In this document: one piece after another, positions 22,914-35,050 of the stretch
How the letters are laid out: every line of letters begins with the position of its first letter
Position numbering within the stretch: the stretch's first letter is position 1
NCBI GenBank assembly: GCA_012184525.1
Contig: WOFQ01000076.1
Coordinates: forward strand, 34,195-98,194
Length of the DNA: 64,000 bases
Direction of reading: 5' to 3'
Origin: Xenoacremonium recifei
Taxonomy: Eukaryota; Ascomycota; Sordariomycetes; Hypocreales; Nectriaceae
The notes under the pieces: generated by a model
The model's database searches: none
What the model was told of the DNA's origin: nothing
The model's input: the letters and a program-made list of their open reading frames with translations, nothing else
Position numbers and translations under genes: made by a program

Positions 22914-24264
22914 TCACGTTAAAAGGTCAAATCCCATGGCTCTCCTTCCGGAATCTCCAAAGATGCTCTTTTCCCCTGTGAAAAATTCAAATTCACGTTC
23001 TTTTGGACCTTTCCTGAAGTCTTCTGGTGGTAAACCGTTCAAGAAATCCGTCAGCTGGCCTTTGATATAATTGAGATTCTCCTCTGTGCGGGGCGTAGCC
23101 GCTATATAAGCAACGCTTGCCTCATGATCTCCAGAATGCTCTGTCTCAACAGCGTGGCACATGTCGGCATGCCACCACACTGTATCCCCAGCGCTCATGT
23201 GTGGAATACTGACGAGACAATCCTTGAGACGAAGATGTGGATGTGATGACGGACTTAGAAGCTGGCTGTCGCCTCGAAAGGTTCCCGGAAACCATTGTCC
23301 ATCGGCATCAAACTCCCACTTTGTGGGGTCCATTTCGTCTTCTTTAACGAGGGGCGGTTTAAAAAAAGGGCGTAGTAAGACATATGCTATAGCCCACTTC
23401 ACATTGGGGTATAGCATCAGGCTGCCTTCTTGGGGACCAGAAGAGGTTAGGGCTGTCCATCCCTGAAAACTTCTGAAAACACGAGAATGAGCTGATCCCG
23501 AGAAAAGTGCCTGTTTCGCACTCTTCCGGCGGGTCAGGTCGTAGTTATCAAGCATCTCCGGCTTTCCAGAGAACACAGCCTCGTAAGCTGACCGATAAGT
23601 GGCATCTGCCCAACGAGATAGAGATCCGGCATCGATATGCGGGCCAAGACCGTAGAACGGCACACCAGGTGGTCGAATGCGGACGCCATCAGCGTAAGAC
23701 AACGGCTCTGGGGAGCTCTTTCCAGTGTCATCGTGCCACCATCCGTTGAGTTCTTCGCTCAACTTCAATTGCCGTGGGTGTGAGCGAGCGGCGATCTGCG
23801 TTGGAGAGTAATACAAGTTGAGAATGAAGGGAGTTTCGACAGGCCAGCCTATGTTCGTTCAGTCTTTGTACGTTTTGGCAGAAATGGTGTTGCCTACCCC
23901 TGATCCGTTCTTTATTTGCCGCCACATATTTCTTCAAGTCGGCAAACCATTCGTCGGCCTGCTCAGTGCTGCATACGTTCCGGACAACGAAACAACCGAT
24001 ATCCTTCAGTTTCTGCCTCTCATCCGCAGTTAAAGTGAATATGTTGTCGTACTGTACATCGGGAATTATGGAGTTGCCTGCTTTTGCGATTGTTGCCGTA
24101 ATCCTTTCGAGTTCCCCACACACTTTCAACCAGCTTTCAATCAGTGATTCTTTGCCGTACTCTGCGATGATAAGTCGCTTGTACTCAACCAAATCAGTTC
24201 CGCCCTCAGCATCAGCGGGGCTAAACTCCGGCCAATCGGGCCAGTTCAACGCCTTTCCGGCCAT
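22914..24264 (-). CDS. DUF1479 family iron/2-oxoglutarate-type oxygenase
   Basis: Two exons joined by an intron at about 23896-23848 (RIRG then WPVETPFILNLYYS). The protein is about 430 residues and matches the DUF1479 (YbiU-like) branch of the phytanoyl-CoA dioxygenase fold. Seen: DIGCFVVRNVCSTEQADEWF at the domain start, the iron-ligand pair H-x-D in GLGPHIDAGSLSRW, and the distal ligand region GDTVWWHADMCHAVE near the C-terminus. Such proteins are non-haem iron oxygenases, mostly uncharacterised in fungi. No signal or membrane segment is visible, so it is likely cytosolic. It is divergently arranged with the MFS transporter at 24662, sharing about 400 bases of promoter. Confidence 0.85.
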
Positions 24265-24661
24265 CGATAAAGTCCAGATTTTTGTGACCTGGTTGTTATC
24301 ACAGTCTTTTCACTAGGAAGAAACCATGCCTAGTTGTTATTTATTAGCAAAATGCCCACGGTGATAAGGCGTTTGTCGGACAGTCCGACGCTAAGCACTT
24401 TCAAGCCGGGGGATAAGAGCCGACGAGTCGGGGGATAAGATTGTACGAGTCAGGGTCCTAATTGATAACTATGGATTAGTGTCGGACCAATCGCCCGTGT
24501 GCGATTACAAGCCCCGTGTTGTCGAGAGGAACCACCGATACCTACAGTCGAGGATATAATACCCCGCAAGGCTACTCTTCCCACTCGCCAATTGAAGCGG
24601 CTATTCACTCTGTGATCTGTATCAACCTGTGGAATCTTCTCCTCCATAAATCACTTTTCCG
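24265..24661. promoter_or_regulatory. divergent promoter with a perfect palindrome and tandem GATA repeats
   Basis: Between the DUF1479 gene and an MFS gene. Contains the perfect palindrome GTCGGAC-A-GTCCGAC at 24375-24389 and two adjacent 22-base units starting CGGGGGATAAGA (24407-24428, 24429-24450), each with a GATAAG core. TATAAT lies at 24555-24560, about 100 bases before the transporter start. Confidence 0.5.
24407..24450 (+). repeat. 22-bp tandem repeat with GATAAG core
   Basis: Two adjacent units, both starting CGGGGGATAAGA and ending ACGAGT, differing at a few middle positions. GATAAG matches the GATA-factor (AreA/SreA type) core. Confidence 0.7.
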
Positions 24662-26363
24662 ATGTCTTGGGACCTACCGGCGTGGGTGCCCACCCGCTCC
24701 TGGGTTGTTTGTGTTTTATTGGTTGCATCGTCATGCATCACTTCAACTGTGTGTACTTCTCCAGCCCGGCTAGCGAAGAGATTTTCTAATCGACGATAGA
24801 CACTCGGTTTTGATGGATCCATGATGAATGGACTGAACATTTTGCCATCATATACCGATTACTTCGATTTGACTACCGCTACGCTTGCATTGAACACGGC
24901 TTCGGTCTGGCTGGGTGGTGTCCTGTCGGGTGTCATCTTTGCGAAAACCCCAGACGTGATTGGCCGTAAATGGACCCTACTCGTGAGCGCCATCTTGACC
25001 ATTATCGGCGTCATACTTCAAACAGCATCTCAGAACATTGCCATGTTTATTATTTCCCGCATTATAATCGGTTTGGGTACGGGTGGTTCCAGCATTGCTG
25101 GACCAGTCTACCTGGCAGAGACGTTGCCAGTTCAGTATCGCGCATGGGGCTTGGGTTTATTCGTGAGAAAGCCTTGCAAATATGACTTCCTGAGGTAACC
25201 ACTGACTTGAGAGCAATAAAGTACGACTTTTGGTACGTAGGGGGCTTGATCGCTGCCGGCGTCACATACGGAACCGCCAAAATGGACTCAACCTGGGCAT
25301 GGCGTCTTCCTTCAGCACTACAGGGGTTGTTCAGTATTATGTGCATGGCGGTGCTCCCGTTCACGCCAGAGAGCCCTCGCTGGCTTCAGTCTCAGGGCCG
25401 TGACCAGGATGCTCTTCGTGCACTGGCTCAGACGTACGCAAACGGTAACATCGATGACGAAGTCGTCCAGACCCAATTCCGCCAGATCGTCGAGGTTTTG
25501 CAGTTCGAAAAGAGCTACGAAACCACCTCTTTACCAAAGCAACTCCTCAGCAGTGCGTCTACTCGCAAGCGCATTTGGCTTGTTTGCAGCGTGGCTGTGT
25601 TCTCCATGCTATCCGGCAACAATGTAAGTACTGCACTTGAAATACGACCCTTGCTTCTGCCACCTCGATGTCGCATACTTAGATGTCAAAATCGCTAACT
25701 ATCGGTCGATGGTAGATCATTTCTTATTATTTCGGCTCGATGTTGACACAAGCTGGTATCACCGATTCGACTACACAGCTGGAAGTCAACATAATTCTCA
25801 ACGCATGGTGTCTCGTGATTGCTATAATCGGAACTTCCATGGCGAACAAAATGGGACGCAAGAATCTTGCTGCCTTCTCCACTGCATTCCTCACCATTTT
25901 TATCTTCCTCATGGGTGCCCTTACGAAACTATATGGCACCACCGATAATAAATCTGGCATATATGGAACAGTAGCGATGATCTTCCTCTTCCAAGGCGCA
26001 TACAGCTTCGGATGGACCCCGCTGACAGTCCTCTACCCGCCCGAGGTTCTAAACTATTCAATCAGAAGTGCAGGCATGGGTCTTTACACCTTCCTTGTCA
26101 ATGGTGTCGGCCTAATGGTTACTTTTGCATTCCCATTCGCCTTAGATAAGATCGGTTGGAAGACATACATGATCAATGGCGCCTGGGATGTTTTGGAACT
26201 GCTGTTTGTAGTGTTCTACTGGGTAGAGACAGGCGGGCAGACACTCGAGGAGATTGACGACACCCTGGATTCAGCCAAGTTTCAAACCATCAACGGTGTC
26301 GGTTCCAAGGAGGGCGATGTTATTGTTCAGGACTTGGGCACTAAAGGCAAAGAGGATGTTTAG
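24662..26363 (+). CDS. MFS sugar transporter (lactose-permease-like)
   Basis: A twelve-helix major facilitator of the fungal sugar-porter family. The start at 24662 (MSWDLPAWVPTR) is joined over an intron at about 24752-24805 to LGFDGSMMNGLNILPSY, the family start of helix 1. Later introns at about 25164-25221 (LF to YDFWYVGG) and 25625-25715 (SGNN to IISYYFGS) restore a single frame. Motifs: GRKW after helix 2, PESPRWL before the central loop, MGRKN in the second half, and the end motif VETGGQTLEEID. The substrate cannot be told; relatives take up disaccharides or hexoses. Its own leader exon is short and the first junction is the least certain part. Confidence 0.85.
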
Positions 26364-27462
26364 GGTTAGCAATACAACGTGTCCCACGTTTGCACTTAGA
26401 GTATTCAATATTAAGCATCGATAGTAAGAAGGCCCGTCTCAGTGCCCCGTTGCTAACCCTGTCGCTTCTTAGCTTTTCCGGATCGATTTATGCCAAAGCG
26501 CTAAACGATGTGAGCGGTAAACTAAGAAAATCGCCACTACAAACTACATTTTCTGGGCTGGCATGGTCGATAACAGACCGAGGCCAATCGCCGCCACGAT
26601 TCAATTCATCTTTCATTCTGCTAAATAATACTGGACGATCATTCTTAGAGAGAGCAAAGTAAAAATTGGAACTTTGTCCCAGCTGATGAGAAGGATTTGG
26701 CCAGAAAGAACCGCAATTAACCACCGTCACAAAAGAAATATTTCTTGAATGGATTTTGAATGAAAGACAACGTCCCATAAGATCTCTTTTGTAAGAAATC
26801 GGGTCACAATCGTTCGACAGAAGAGAGATGACTGAATACAAGTATATACAGCATGTTTGGGCCATGGCTCCAGACTCTTATAGGGTAGTTATCGCCACCT
26901 GCGGACCGACGACCTGAACTCAAATTGTAAAAGAATAGAAAAATTAAATTATATGAACTAGAGGCAGATTCAGATTGATTCAAGCTAAGTTAAGTTGAAT
27001 TGGGTAATTTGATACTATTCCTGTGCATTTACTTCCGAAAGCTAAGGTATTAGAGAAGATTTATCCTCGTAGGGAATTCAATCACACCAGCAGGGAACCG
27101 CAGGACGGCGCCGCATCAGCGTCGTTTCTCCAAGCTGCGCGTTCCGATCTCAACCATCGCTATTTCCTTATTTCCTGTCCAGCAAAGAAGTAAAAAGGCG
27201 TATTCAAGCTCGTCAATCTTTCAAACCATATCAGATACTTTCTTTTATCTCACTACCGTATTGATAGATTAAGACTAGCCTGAAGTCTTTTCGCAGCATA
27301 CAGTGTGGAAGAAGCTGGATTTCGACGCGAAATGCCAAATTAAGAGCGCGGGTAAATTATCTCATTCTCGTATCGTGATTCGACAGATCCACCTTCGCCT
27401 TGCTACTCCCGGGCACGATGCAGTGTCGCAGAAAACTCACATGCAACACATAGCGCTCTTCA
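26364..27462. other. intergenic between convergent transporter genes
   Basis: AT-rich, no gene recognised. It contains one CGGACCG at 26902-26908. Confidence 0.4.
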
Positions 27463-29328
27463 CTATCGAACCTCCTCAATCTCGGCGCTGTTCACGCCCT
27501 TCTCTACCTCAATACTATGCTTTTCGTCAGCAACAGCCCCCCCTTGGATCGTCGCTCTGTGGAAATGACGCAAGGCGATATTGGCGTTGTTGAATAACAC
27601 GTCAATCTCCTCTAGAGACCTATTTCGGCAGTCCGGAACACAGAAAGCGGCATAGACGACCGAAAGAACCGCAATTGAGCCGTATATAAACCCGACTTTT
27701 GCGCCCAAGTCTGCATATGGTGCATTCAGCAGATACGGCAAGGTAAAAGTCACGACAAATCTAGTAGAAAGGTAAGATAGCCATTTGAGCCGAACGTCTG
27801 GTGTATGAAACTTACTGGGTCATTATCTGAACGATACATGCTGGTGATTTGTTAGCAACTACTGAATCATCGAAGAAGTGATTTTGATTTGGGTATCGTA
27901 GACGAACCAGTTCGGTATGTGATGTCACGGAGCTTCTGGCTCGGCAGTTCAGCGGATAGAGTATGTACAACTGGCGCGAAGCCAAATCCAAAGGCGGCAG
28001 AAAAGACAATCATCATTCCTACGATAGCCGACTTGCAAGCGTAGCTAGGATTTGGAATAGTGCCAATGCCGGCCATGGCCAACATGCTCGCGGCTTGGAA
28101 AACGCCACCAACTATGAGGAGGTAGCGTCTCCCAATTCTATCGGTCAACTGCATCGACATCATTACGGCAACAAGCGTCGTGCATGAGTTGATGAGCGTG
28201 ATCTCAAATTGGTTCACACCGCTGAGTGATTTGATGAAAATGGCACCGTACGTGGTAGTGAAGTTGTTACCGGTTGCCATGAAGAAGAAGTTGACGACCA
28301 GAATTGAGGCAGTCCGGCGGATGGTAAGTCGGTCACGGAACATATCCCTGAAAGAGCCATGCTCTGTCTCTGCCTCGAGGCCAATTATAATCATCTGAAA
28401 CTCGGAATCAATCTCTTCCTCGGTGAACTTACCCTCACGGAGCAAACCGAGATGTTTCCGAGCCTCTTCCCTTCTACCTTGTAAAGCAAGCCATCTAGGA
28501 GACTCAGGAACAAACCAAACCACGGCCGCGATGAAAGTGGGAACAATCAGGAAAAGGCCGAACGGAATTTGCCAGGATGCATTGCTTTCAATGTGCTGAG
28601 TCTTGAATGCAACGGCATTGATGACGATTCCGCCGACCTGTCTTTAATTAGTACTTTGCGTCTGTTCTGCCTATGGCAGTTCAGGATAAACTCACACCAA
28701 GCATGAATTGATAGGTGCTGATGACGAAGCCACGAGCTTGCTGGGGAACAATCTCAGATTGAAAGATAGGCACTACGGCCATTCCCATTCCGATGTATCC
28801 GTAGTTTAACGTTCGTGCGAGGAGGATTTGGGTGGCTACACGAGAGGTCACTGTGATAATAGCACAAATGACAGCCCAAATACACATGACGAACATGCAC
28901 ATGCGGCGACCCCAGCGTTTGCTAATCATGCTACCAATGATTAGACCTAGAAAATGGAGAGTGAGTGGCAGATCTCTAGGACGTGGTAACTAAGTCAAGG
29001 CGATAGGACGCGAGAAGACATGACATACCTAGGCCAAGGCCAACAAAGATGAGCGAGTTGAACAGCGACAGCCACCATGTTTCAAACCCGTACGTCTTTT
29101 TCTTGGCATCCCAAACGCCGAACTGTTTCTCGAAGTAGTCCATGGACTGGAGGGTGGAATAGCCCTGTAGCAAGAACGTAAGCACGACGAATATACATAA
29201 TGAAATTTGCCAAGACTGACTTGATTGTCGAAGCCATAATTAAATTGGGACAAACATATAAGCAACACCGTCAACGTCAGCCGCTTGTTGAAAGTCTCTC
29301 CTAATCTCAAATGGCCAAAGCCCAACAT
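27463..29328 (-). CDS. MFS hexose-type transporter
   Basis: Second sugar porter. The first exon reads MLGFGHLRLGETFNKRLTLT (ATG at 29328; an in-frame ATG at 29430 is an alternative start) and FNYGFDNQ, the helix 1 motif. After an intron come GYSTLQSMDYFEKQFG and SLIFVGLGLG. The next exons give SKRWGRRMC, VPIFQSEIVPQQARGF, then VPESPRWLALQGRREEA, DRIGRRYLL, ELPSQKLRDITYR, and the last exon ends with CRNRSLEEIDVLF and an acidic tail (stop at 27463). At least five small introns interrupt the coding region. The family imports hexoses or related compounds such as quinate; specificity is unknown. It shows no obvious defect. Confidence 0.85.
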
Positions 29329-29430
29329 GATAAACCTATATCCAAAGAAGACTTTGTCTCGAAGTGTGTGGTTTATTGCACGCCCCGGCTTTCTTGTTGT
29401 CAAGATGAGGAGACGACGAGGAGTTTCCAT

Positions 29431-30264
29431 ATAGTACTTATAATTACCTCCGCCATCTCTTTAATCCTGGGGTTGATCTCCACCTCCACAACGTGGAGGA
29501 AGCGGGGGGCGGGCGACAGGATCTCGGTGTCGGATCTCGTTGTTTTCACCCGCTCGTGTCTGGACGATGACGTGCCTTGGTACTGGCTCCAGATACGGTA
29601 AATGATACCCTGCTGCTTCGCTGAAAGGGAAGAGAAGCACCTGCTCAACAAATAATAGTTATGGATAGATGTTAGTAAGTGGTGATCGGAGATCATTTAT
29701 CTGCTGATGAGTGGACGGAGAACCGAAATTATGAGGCCGTTCTTCCTCCCCTGGTGTCACCCTCACGCAAAAGTCTCCAATATAGAGTTCTAATAACAAA
29801 GACTTCCTAGTCAGATAGACCTATATCCTATGACCTTTCAAAGAGACTTGGATTGCCTGCCGCCTTGTTTCCGGTACTCGTTCACGCTACTCGCGGTTGG
29901 AAATTTGTACGTTTCAACCTGAACTGCCAGAGCTAGTGAATCGACCGTGCAGTTTGCGGTATTTCCTTAATGGAGGAAATCGGCCTCCGGATGTCGCCCT
30001 ACTGACGCCATGTAGCGAACGTGGCTGACAAACCACTTGTCATATATCGGTGTTCACAGGGTTGGTAGGAGTTCCTTACAACGCTCAGCCGACGAGATCC
30101 GTAGGTCCGATGCTACCGGATCTCGCCCTCGCTTGGAACGGACAATCGGAGCGAACATCCAGGATCTATATCAAATCTACGGAGTGTAGGCTGTAACTTT
30201 GCTTTATGCTGTACAGCACCCGGACCCAACGCTCCACCATCGCCAATTCCATTGCGCTATCAAT
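29431..30264. other. intergenic; divergent promoter of a sugar porter and the sulfatase
   Basis: No gene. Contains a TCCGATGCTACCGGA element at about 30097-30111 (TCCG and CGGA facing each other). Confidence 0.4.
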
Positions 30265-32204
30265 ATGTCTGATGAAAAAAGACCCAACTTTCTTGTCATA
30301 GTGGCCGATGACTTGGGTTATAGTGACATTGCACCCTTTGGTGGCGAGATAAACACGCCCAACCTTGAGACATTGGCTCGTGAGGGAATTCGGATGACAA
30401 ATTTCCATACAGCTTCAGCATGCTCGCCTACGAGATCAATGCTGTTTTCTGGAACGGACAATCATATCGCTGGTTTGGGTAAGTCGCTGTATATTCTGGA
30501 GTTCCTTTGGAACTAAAAATGTTCGCGAAGCGCTGACGGTTCATAATGGGCGCCTAGGTCAAATGGATGAGTACATGCGGCCGCATCGAGCTCACTTCAA
30601 GGACAAGCCGGGATACGAGGGTTATTTAAACTGGAGGGTAGCGGCTCTTTCAGAAATTCTCCAAGATGCCGGCTATCACACTATCATGTCCGGAAAATGG
30701 CATCTCGGGTTTACAAAAGATCTGGCCCCGTGTAACCGAGGCTTCGACAAAAACTTCACTTTTTTGCCCGGCTCCGGGAATCACTACGCCTGGGAGCCTC
30801 AGTTAGCACCAGGGACTAAGCATCCACCGTGCATTAAGACCCGCGACTTTTGGATGGAAGGCGATCGATTCATTGATATGTTTGAAGACCTCCCAAAGGA
30901 CTTTTATTCTACGACTTCATTTACAGACAAGCTGCTGGAATTTCTAGATCAGCGCGATGCAAAAGAAAAAGAACGGCCTTTTTTTGCGTATCTCCCACTC
31001 ACCGCACCGCACTGGCCGCTTCAAGCTGCTAGAGAAGTTATTGAGAAGTACCGTAAGGTGGCCACAACTGCAAGAGCGGGAGGCATCAAATGTCGGCCTG
31101 TTTTAGTCATCGATACCGGCTGACTATATTTCCAGAGGGCGTATATGACGAAGGTCCTGATGCGCTAACGGCAAAACGTTTACAGCGGATGAAAGGCCTC
31201 GGCATCGTCGGCAAGGACGCAATCGTTCCTCCTCCAACAGGGGCACTCTGTGAAACATGGTCAGAACTCAGTAACGAGGAAAGGCAAATTTCTGCGCGAA
31301 AAATGGAAACGTATGCAGCGATGGTTGAGATGATTGACACAAATATTGGGCGCACAATTGAGTACCTCAACTCAACCGGCGAGCTTGATAATACCTTCAT
31401 TTTATTCATGTCAGACAACGGGGCTGAAGGGGCTGCATTAGAAGCTGTACCGGTACGTTATACTCCTTCAGTCATATCGTCATATGCCTTGGCTAAATTG
31501 TTTCAATGATAAGCTTATGGGAGGCCCCGAGACAATGGGAGCCCTGATAGACAAATATTACAATAATACGTTAGAGAACATCGGCAACATTGATTCTTTT
31601 GTATGGTACGGTAAGTATATGACTCATAAAATACCTCTCGCATTTGTTACTGACTTCTGTCTTGGATCAAGGTCCACGCTGGGCTTGCGCGGCTACCGCT
31701 CCATCTCGAGCTTTCAAATGCTGGATAACTGAAGGAGGAATTCGGTGTCCTTGTATTGTACGGTACCCACCTTTCCACACGAAACCTGATAAAATTACCG
31801 ATGCATTTACCACGGTCATGGATATTCTCCCCACCATCCTTGACCTGGCTGGTGTTCGTCATCCGGGGACAACATTTCGCAACCGTGAGGTTGTGACACC
31901 CCGTGGCAAAAGTTGGCGCAATCATCTCTCCTCAATGTCTGATACAGTTCATGGAGAGGACATTCATATCCATGGCTGGGAGCTGTTTGGACAGCGAGCG
32001 ATTAGGCAAGGAGTGTGGAAAGCAATATGGATTCCAAAGCCTAGGGGTAAAGACGACTGGGAGTTGTATAACGTTCATGATGACCCATCAGAAGTCCACG
32101 ACCTTAGTGAAACCGAGAAGGAAATCTTGCAAAAGTTGGTTACCTACTGGGAAGTATATTACGCTGAGACGGGTATGGTAGAGACGCCATGGGTAGTTAG
32201 GTAG
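30265..32204 (+). CDS. arylsulfatase family protein
   Basis: A type I sulfatase, hydrolysing sulfate esters with a formylglycine made from the cysteine of C-x-P-x-R. The start at 30265 (MSDEKRPNFLVIVADDLGYS) puts metal ligands DD near residues 15-16. The active-site motif ACSPTRSM has Cys53. SGKWHLGF with the conserved Lys and His follows, then PFFAYLPLTAPHWPLQA, and the metal site MSDNGAEG. Introns: 30479-30557, about 31050-31134, about 31452-31515 and about 31611-31671. The ending YGPRWACAATAPSR, EGGIRCPCIVRYP and DPSEVHDLSE matches the long arylsulfatase/alkylsulfatase group. No signal peptide is seen, so it is likely intracellular. A neighbouring transporter may bring in the substrate. 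Confidence 0.9.
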
Positions 32205-33249
32205 AGGTAAAGGTGTGAATCATGCGGGGAAAAGAGTCCAAAAGACTTTCATATCTTGAGTCTACAAAGTAAAATTAATACCACTATAGCTTGTGTCAGA
32301 TTCGAGCCCCAAGTTTAAATCAAAAGTACACCGCTTCGTATTTTTGCTTCTCATCTGCCGCTGGGAATCCCGAATCTGGCTAATACTTTTTTGCATGTGG
32401 CATAACGGAACTTCCAAGTTATTAGAGCTGCATCCGAGGGCCCCGTCAGCATCTTCCTATGCGCCGTAAAGCTATAATCTCTATTTGACTTTTTTTTTTC
32501 CTCCTCGAATCCTTCAGTGCATTTCACCCGTTATGTGCATTTCTCTGACTGATGTGGTTGCGCGCCTGCAAATTTCCTCTGACACGCTGTGTCAACACAT
32601 TGTGTCTGGCTCCCAAAACGAAACCCTTTCCTATTCCGCCCTGGCCCGTAATGTGCATACTTCCCCTAGTTAGTCATGATTACCTCTGTGGCAGCTAGAA
32701 TGATAGGCTCTGTATTCATGCACTAGCACGTGTCTGTGACAAGCTGAACGCTGAAAGTCTCCAGTTCGTTGACATAGACTGCTTTGCTGGCTAGGCCGTA
32801 CGTCGCTCGGCTACATGCCACAACAACTTTGTCTTCTGGACTCTATTTGACGATGGCAAAGCTTATTGTTAGGGCGTACGAGACTAGACGTTCTAGACAT
32901 ATCCGGTTTGGCGGATGGCCTAACATAAGTCACGCAGGAGAAGGTATGAAAAGCCGCCATGCATTGAATTCAAGACAATCAGACATGGTCCCTATGTTTG
33001 AGGCTTATGCATAATTCCAAATTAGAAATTGATGCTGAAATTGAAGGCCCCCCTTCACCCAATTGACGGGAAATACAGCTGAAAGAAACCCGCTACATCA
33101 AACGTACGTAATTTGCTCCCTACACCAGTTCGAAATGTCTAGAAAGTAATGTCTAGTCCAAAGCGCTGCGGATTCCCAAGACGTGAGGGCATAATTAACA
33201 CTTGGCCAAAAGAGTCAGTATGTGTGCTCTGGCGCAAAATGTATCTCAT
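32205..33249. other. intergenic between convergent genes
   Basis: No gene recognised; contains a T-run near 32490 and short unrecognised frames. Confidence 0.4.
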
Positions 33250-33882
33250 TCAGGAGGATCTCACCCCATCATTGGTGTAACACCAGTACTGGTCACCATT
33301 ATTTCGGCAAGCATCGCCATAAACGCAGTAGTAGCCCACGTCTCCCGTTGGGGACTCCATAACAAGAGGCCCATCAGGCTGGTTATCGCAGACATCGGGA
33401 ATATCGATGCCTTTCTCAACCGTGTATGCGATATGGGGAATGTCCGCCCAGACACAAACTGTTTCCCCAGAGGCCGCATTGCAGGTGTAAGAGTTGCCAG
33501 TGGTAACGGACTCCTGCACGCTAAAACCACCACTGAGCCAGTTCACAGTCCCGCCCACGTTAACAGACCACCCAACAGTGTAGCTTGTGAGGTATGAGAC
33601 GCTGCAGCCATCGGAGGAGGAGCCTCCCTCGCCGCAATTCAGCGGGTCGCTCACTTGCTTGTGAAGATAATCTGTGTGAGGGTCACCATCACCAACAAGC
33701 TTATAGACACAATCACCGTCACAGCAAGTGTAGGACTGTCTCTCAAACAGGCTGTCCCGCGCCGCGACGCGGCCAACGTCATGTGCGATGTTGCGGCTGA
33801 CCCCTGAAGTTCCCTGGGGAATTCCAAGCGCCACGGATGCAAGGCCCGTAATTGAGAGGATTGCTCCCAAACTGAATCGCAT
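33250..33882 (-). CDS. cysteine-rich secreted protein of unknown function
   Basis: The ATG at 33882 starts a clear signal peptide (MRFSLGAILSITGLASVALG). A propeptide-like stretch follows, ending near ARDSLFERQ, where the ER-Q bond could be a processing site. The mature part is about 165 residues with at least twelve cysteines (TCCDGDCVYK, NCGEGG, DGCSVSY, YTCNAASGETVCVW, DVCDN, YYCVYGDACRN, QYWCY) and a Gly/Ser/Thr-rich beta-like middle (TVGWSVNVGGTVNWLSGGF). I do not recognise the family. A TATATAA box lies about 130 bases upstream (34014-34020, minus strand). The last codons run into GGTGAG, so a short 3' exon after an intron cannot be excluded. An in-frame ATG at 33972 is a less likely start. 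Confidence 0.75.
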   Translation of the reverse strand: MRFSLGAILSITGLASVALGIPQGTSGVSRNIAHDVGRVAARDSLFERQSYTCCDGDCVYKLVGDGDPHTDYLHKQVSDPLNCGEGGSSSDGCSVSYLTSYTVGWSVNVGGTVNWLSGGFSVQESVTTGNSYTCNAASGETVCVWADIPHIAYTVEKGIDIPDVCDNQPDGPLVMESPTGDVGYYCVYGDACRNNGDQYWCYTNDGVRSS

Positions 33883-34498
33883 AGTGTATGAATGTGGCTT
33901 GGTAGTCAAGCCCTGACATAAACAGGTATCAAGAATTTGTTCGATAAGGACAAAGAGAAATGTAGAGCGCAATGATGGTACTCGGTAGCTGGAACTGGAT
34001 CAGGACCTGGACATTATATAGATACCACGGGAATAAGGGAACAGGGCACAGTTCATGGCAGCTGCATCGAACCGTTGTGGAACTACCAACCTGGTTGTTG
34101 ATCCTTCGAGAATCAGACAATTCCTCAGCCATGCCGGCAAGTATTGAATACTGGGATTCAGGATCTTCACTTGGAATGTAGTAATGATTGGCACATTCAA
34201 TCAACCTACTGTTGGGCGGCAAGGCGTGTGGGAATGAGGTGGACTAATGGAAACGAAGGAGTTGCTGATCGATACAAGATGGAAGGTAAATATTTGAAGG
34301 TCCAGAAGACCCATACTCTCCTTTCTACATATGTATTTGTCGACTACCTCGTCTCTACTCGATCAAGTGTTTCACATCTGGTGACTTTTGCATCATCGAT
34401 TAGGCGTAAGCATGGAAGCCTTTCAGCTCGTTCTAGAAGGCAACTCTCCTCCTTGGAGCCGGTCGCATACAACGAATGTGGTATATTTGGCTACAAAA
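33883..34498. other. intergenic; promoter of the secreted protein
   Basis: Contains the TATATAA box noted for the secreted protein; otherwise nothing recognised. Confidence 0.4.
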
Positions 34499-35050
34499 TT
34501 AAGACGCATCTACATATGAGTATAAGCCTTGGCGTTCGTCATCTCGGTCATCGCCGTTCGAACCTTGCGGGGCTGAAGGATTCGAAGACTCAGTGTCAGG
34601 CAGAGTAACGCCCCGGGGATTCCTCATTCGGTGGGAAATGTCGATCAGCCTTACAAGGATTGCAGAGCGCATGAGGCTGCCCAGTGCACTGTTACAAGTA
34701 ATGGCTATCATCTGTGAGGGACTTTGGTTACAGTGCAGCTCGACAGCCCGGTCCTTTCTAGTGATGCAATGGCGTTGAAACGAGTCTTGCTTACCGGCTG
34801 CCAACTTCCTAATAGCGGAAAAGAAAGAGGAATGGCAGGATGACCAAACGCTAGGCAGCCACCATAGTAAGCACCGTCATGTCGATCTTTGGAGGATCCC
34901 CTGCAAACACAACGCATCCTCACAAGCTGGGCGAAAGGCTGCGTCATAGTAATCCTCACGACAGTGCTGGAAAAAGTCAGCAGACTTGAGAACTACGACA
35001 CTTCTTTGGTGAGGGCGAGATTCAAAAACCAGCCGGCTGCCCTGCATTTC
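34499..35050 (-). CDS. possible unrecognised spliced gene or fragment
   Basis: On the minus strand two code-like segments can be joined by an intron with donor GTAAGC near 34798 and acceptor CACAG near 34713. The second gives MIAITCNSALGSLMRSAIL, then VRLIDISHRMRNP, and stops at 34499. An upstream frame at about 35045-34890 reads SVVVLKSADFFQHCREDYYD, then AAFRPACEDALCLQ. No domain is recognised and the upstream start is unknown. It could be a fragment of a larger lost gene or a chance frame. Confidence 0.25.
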
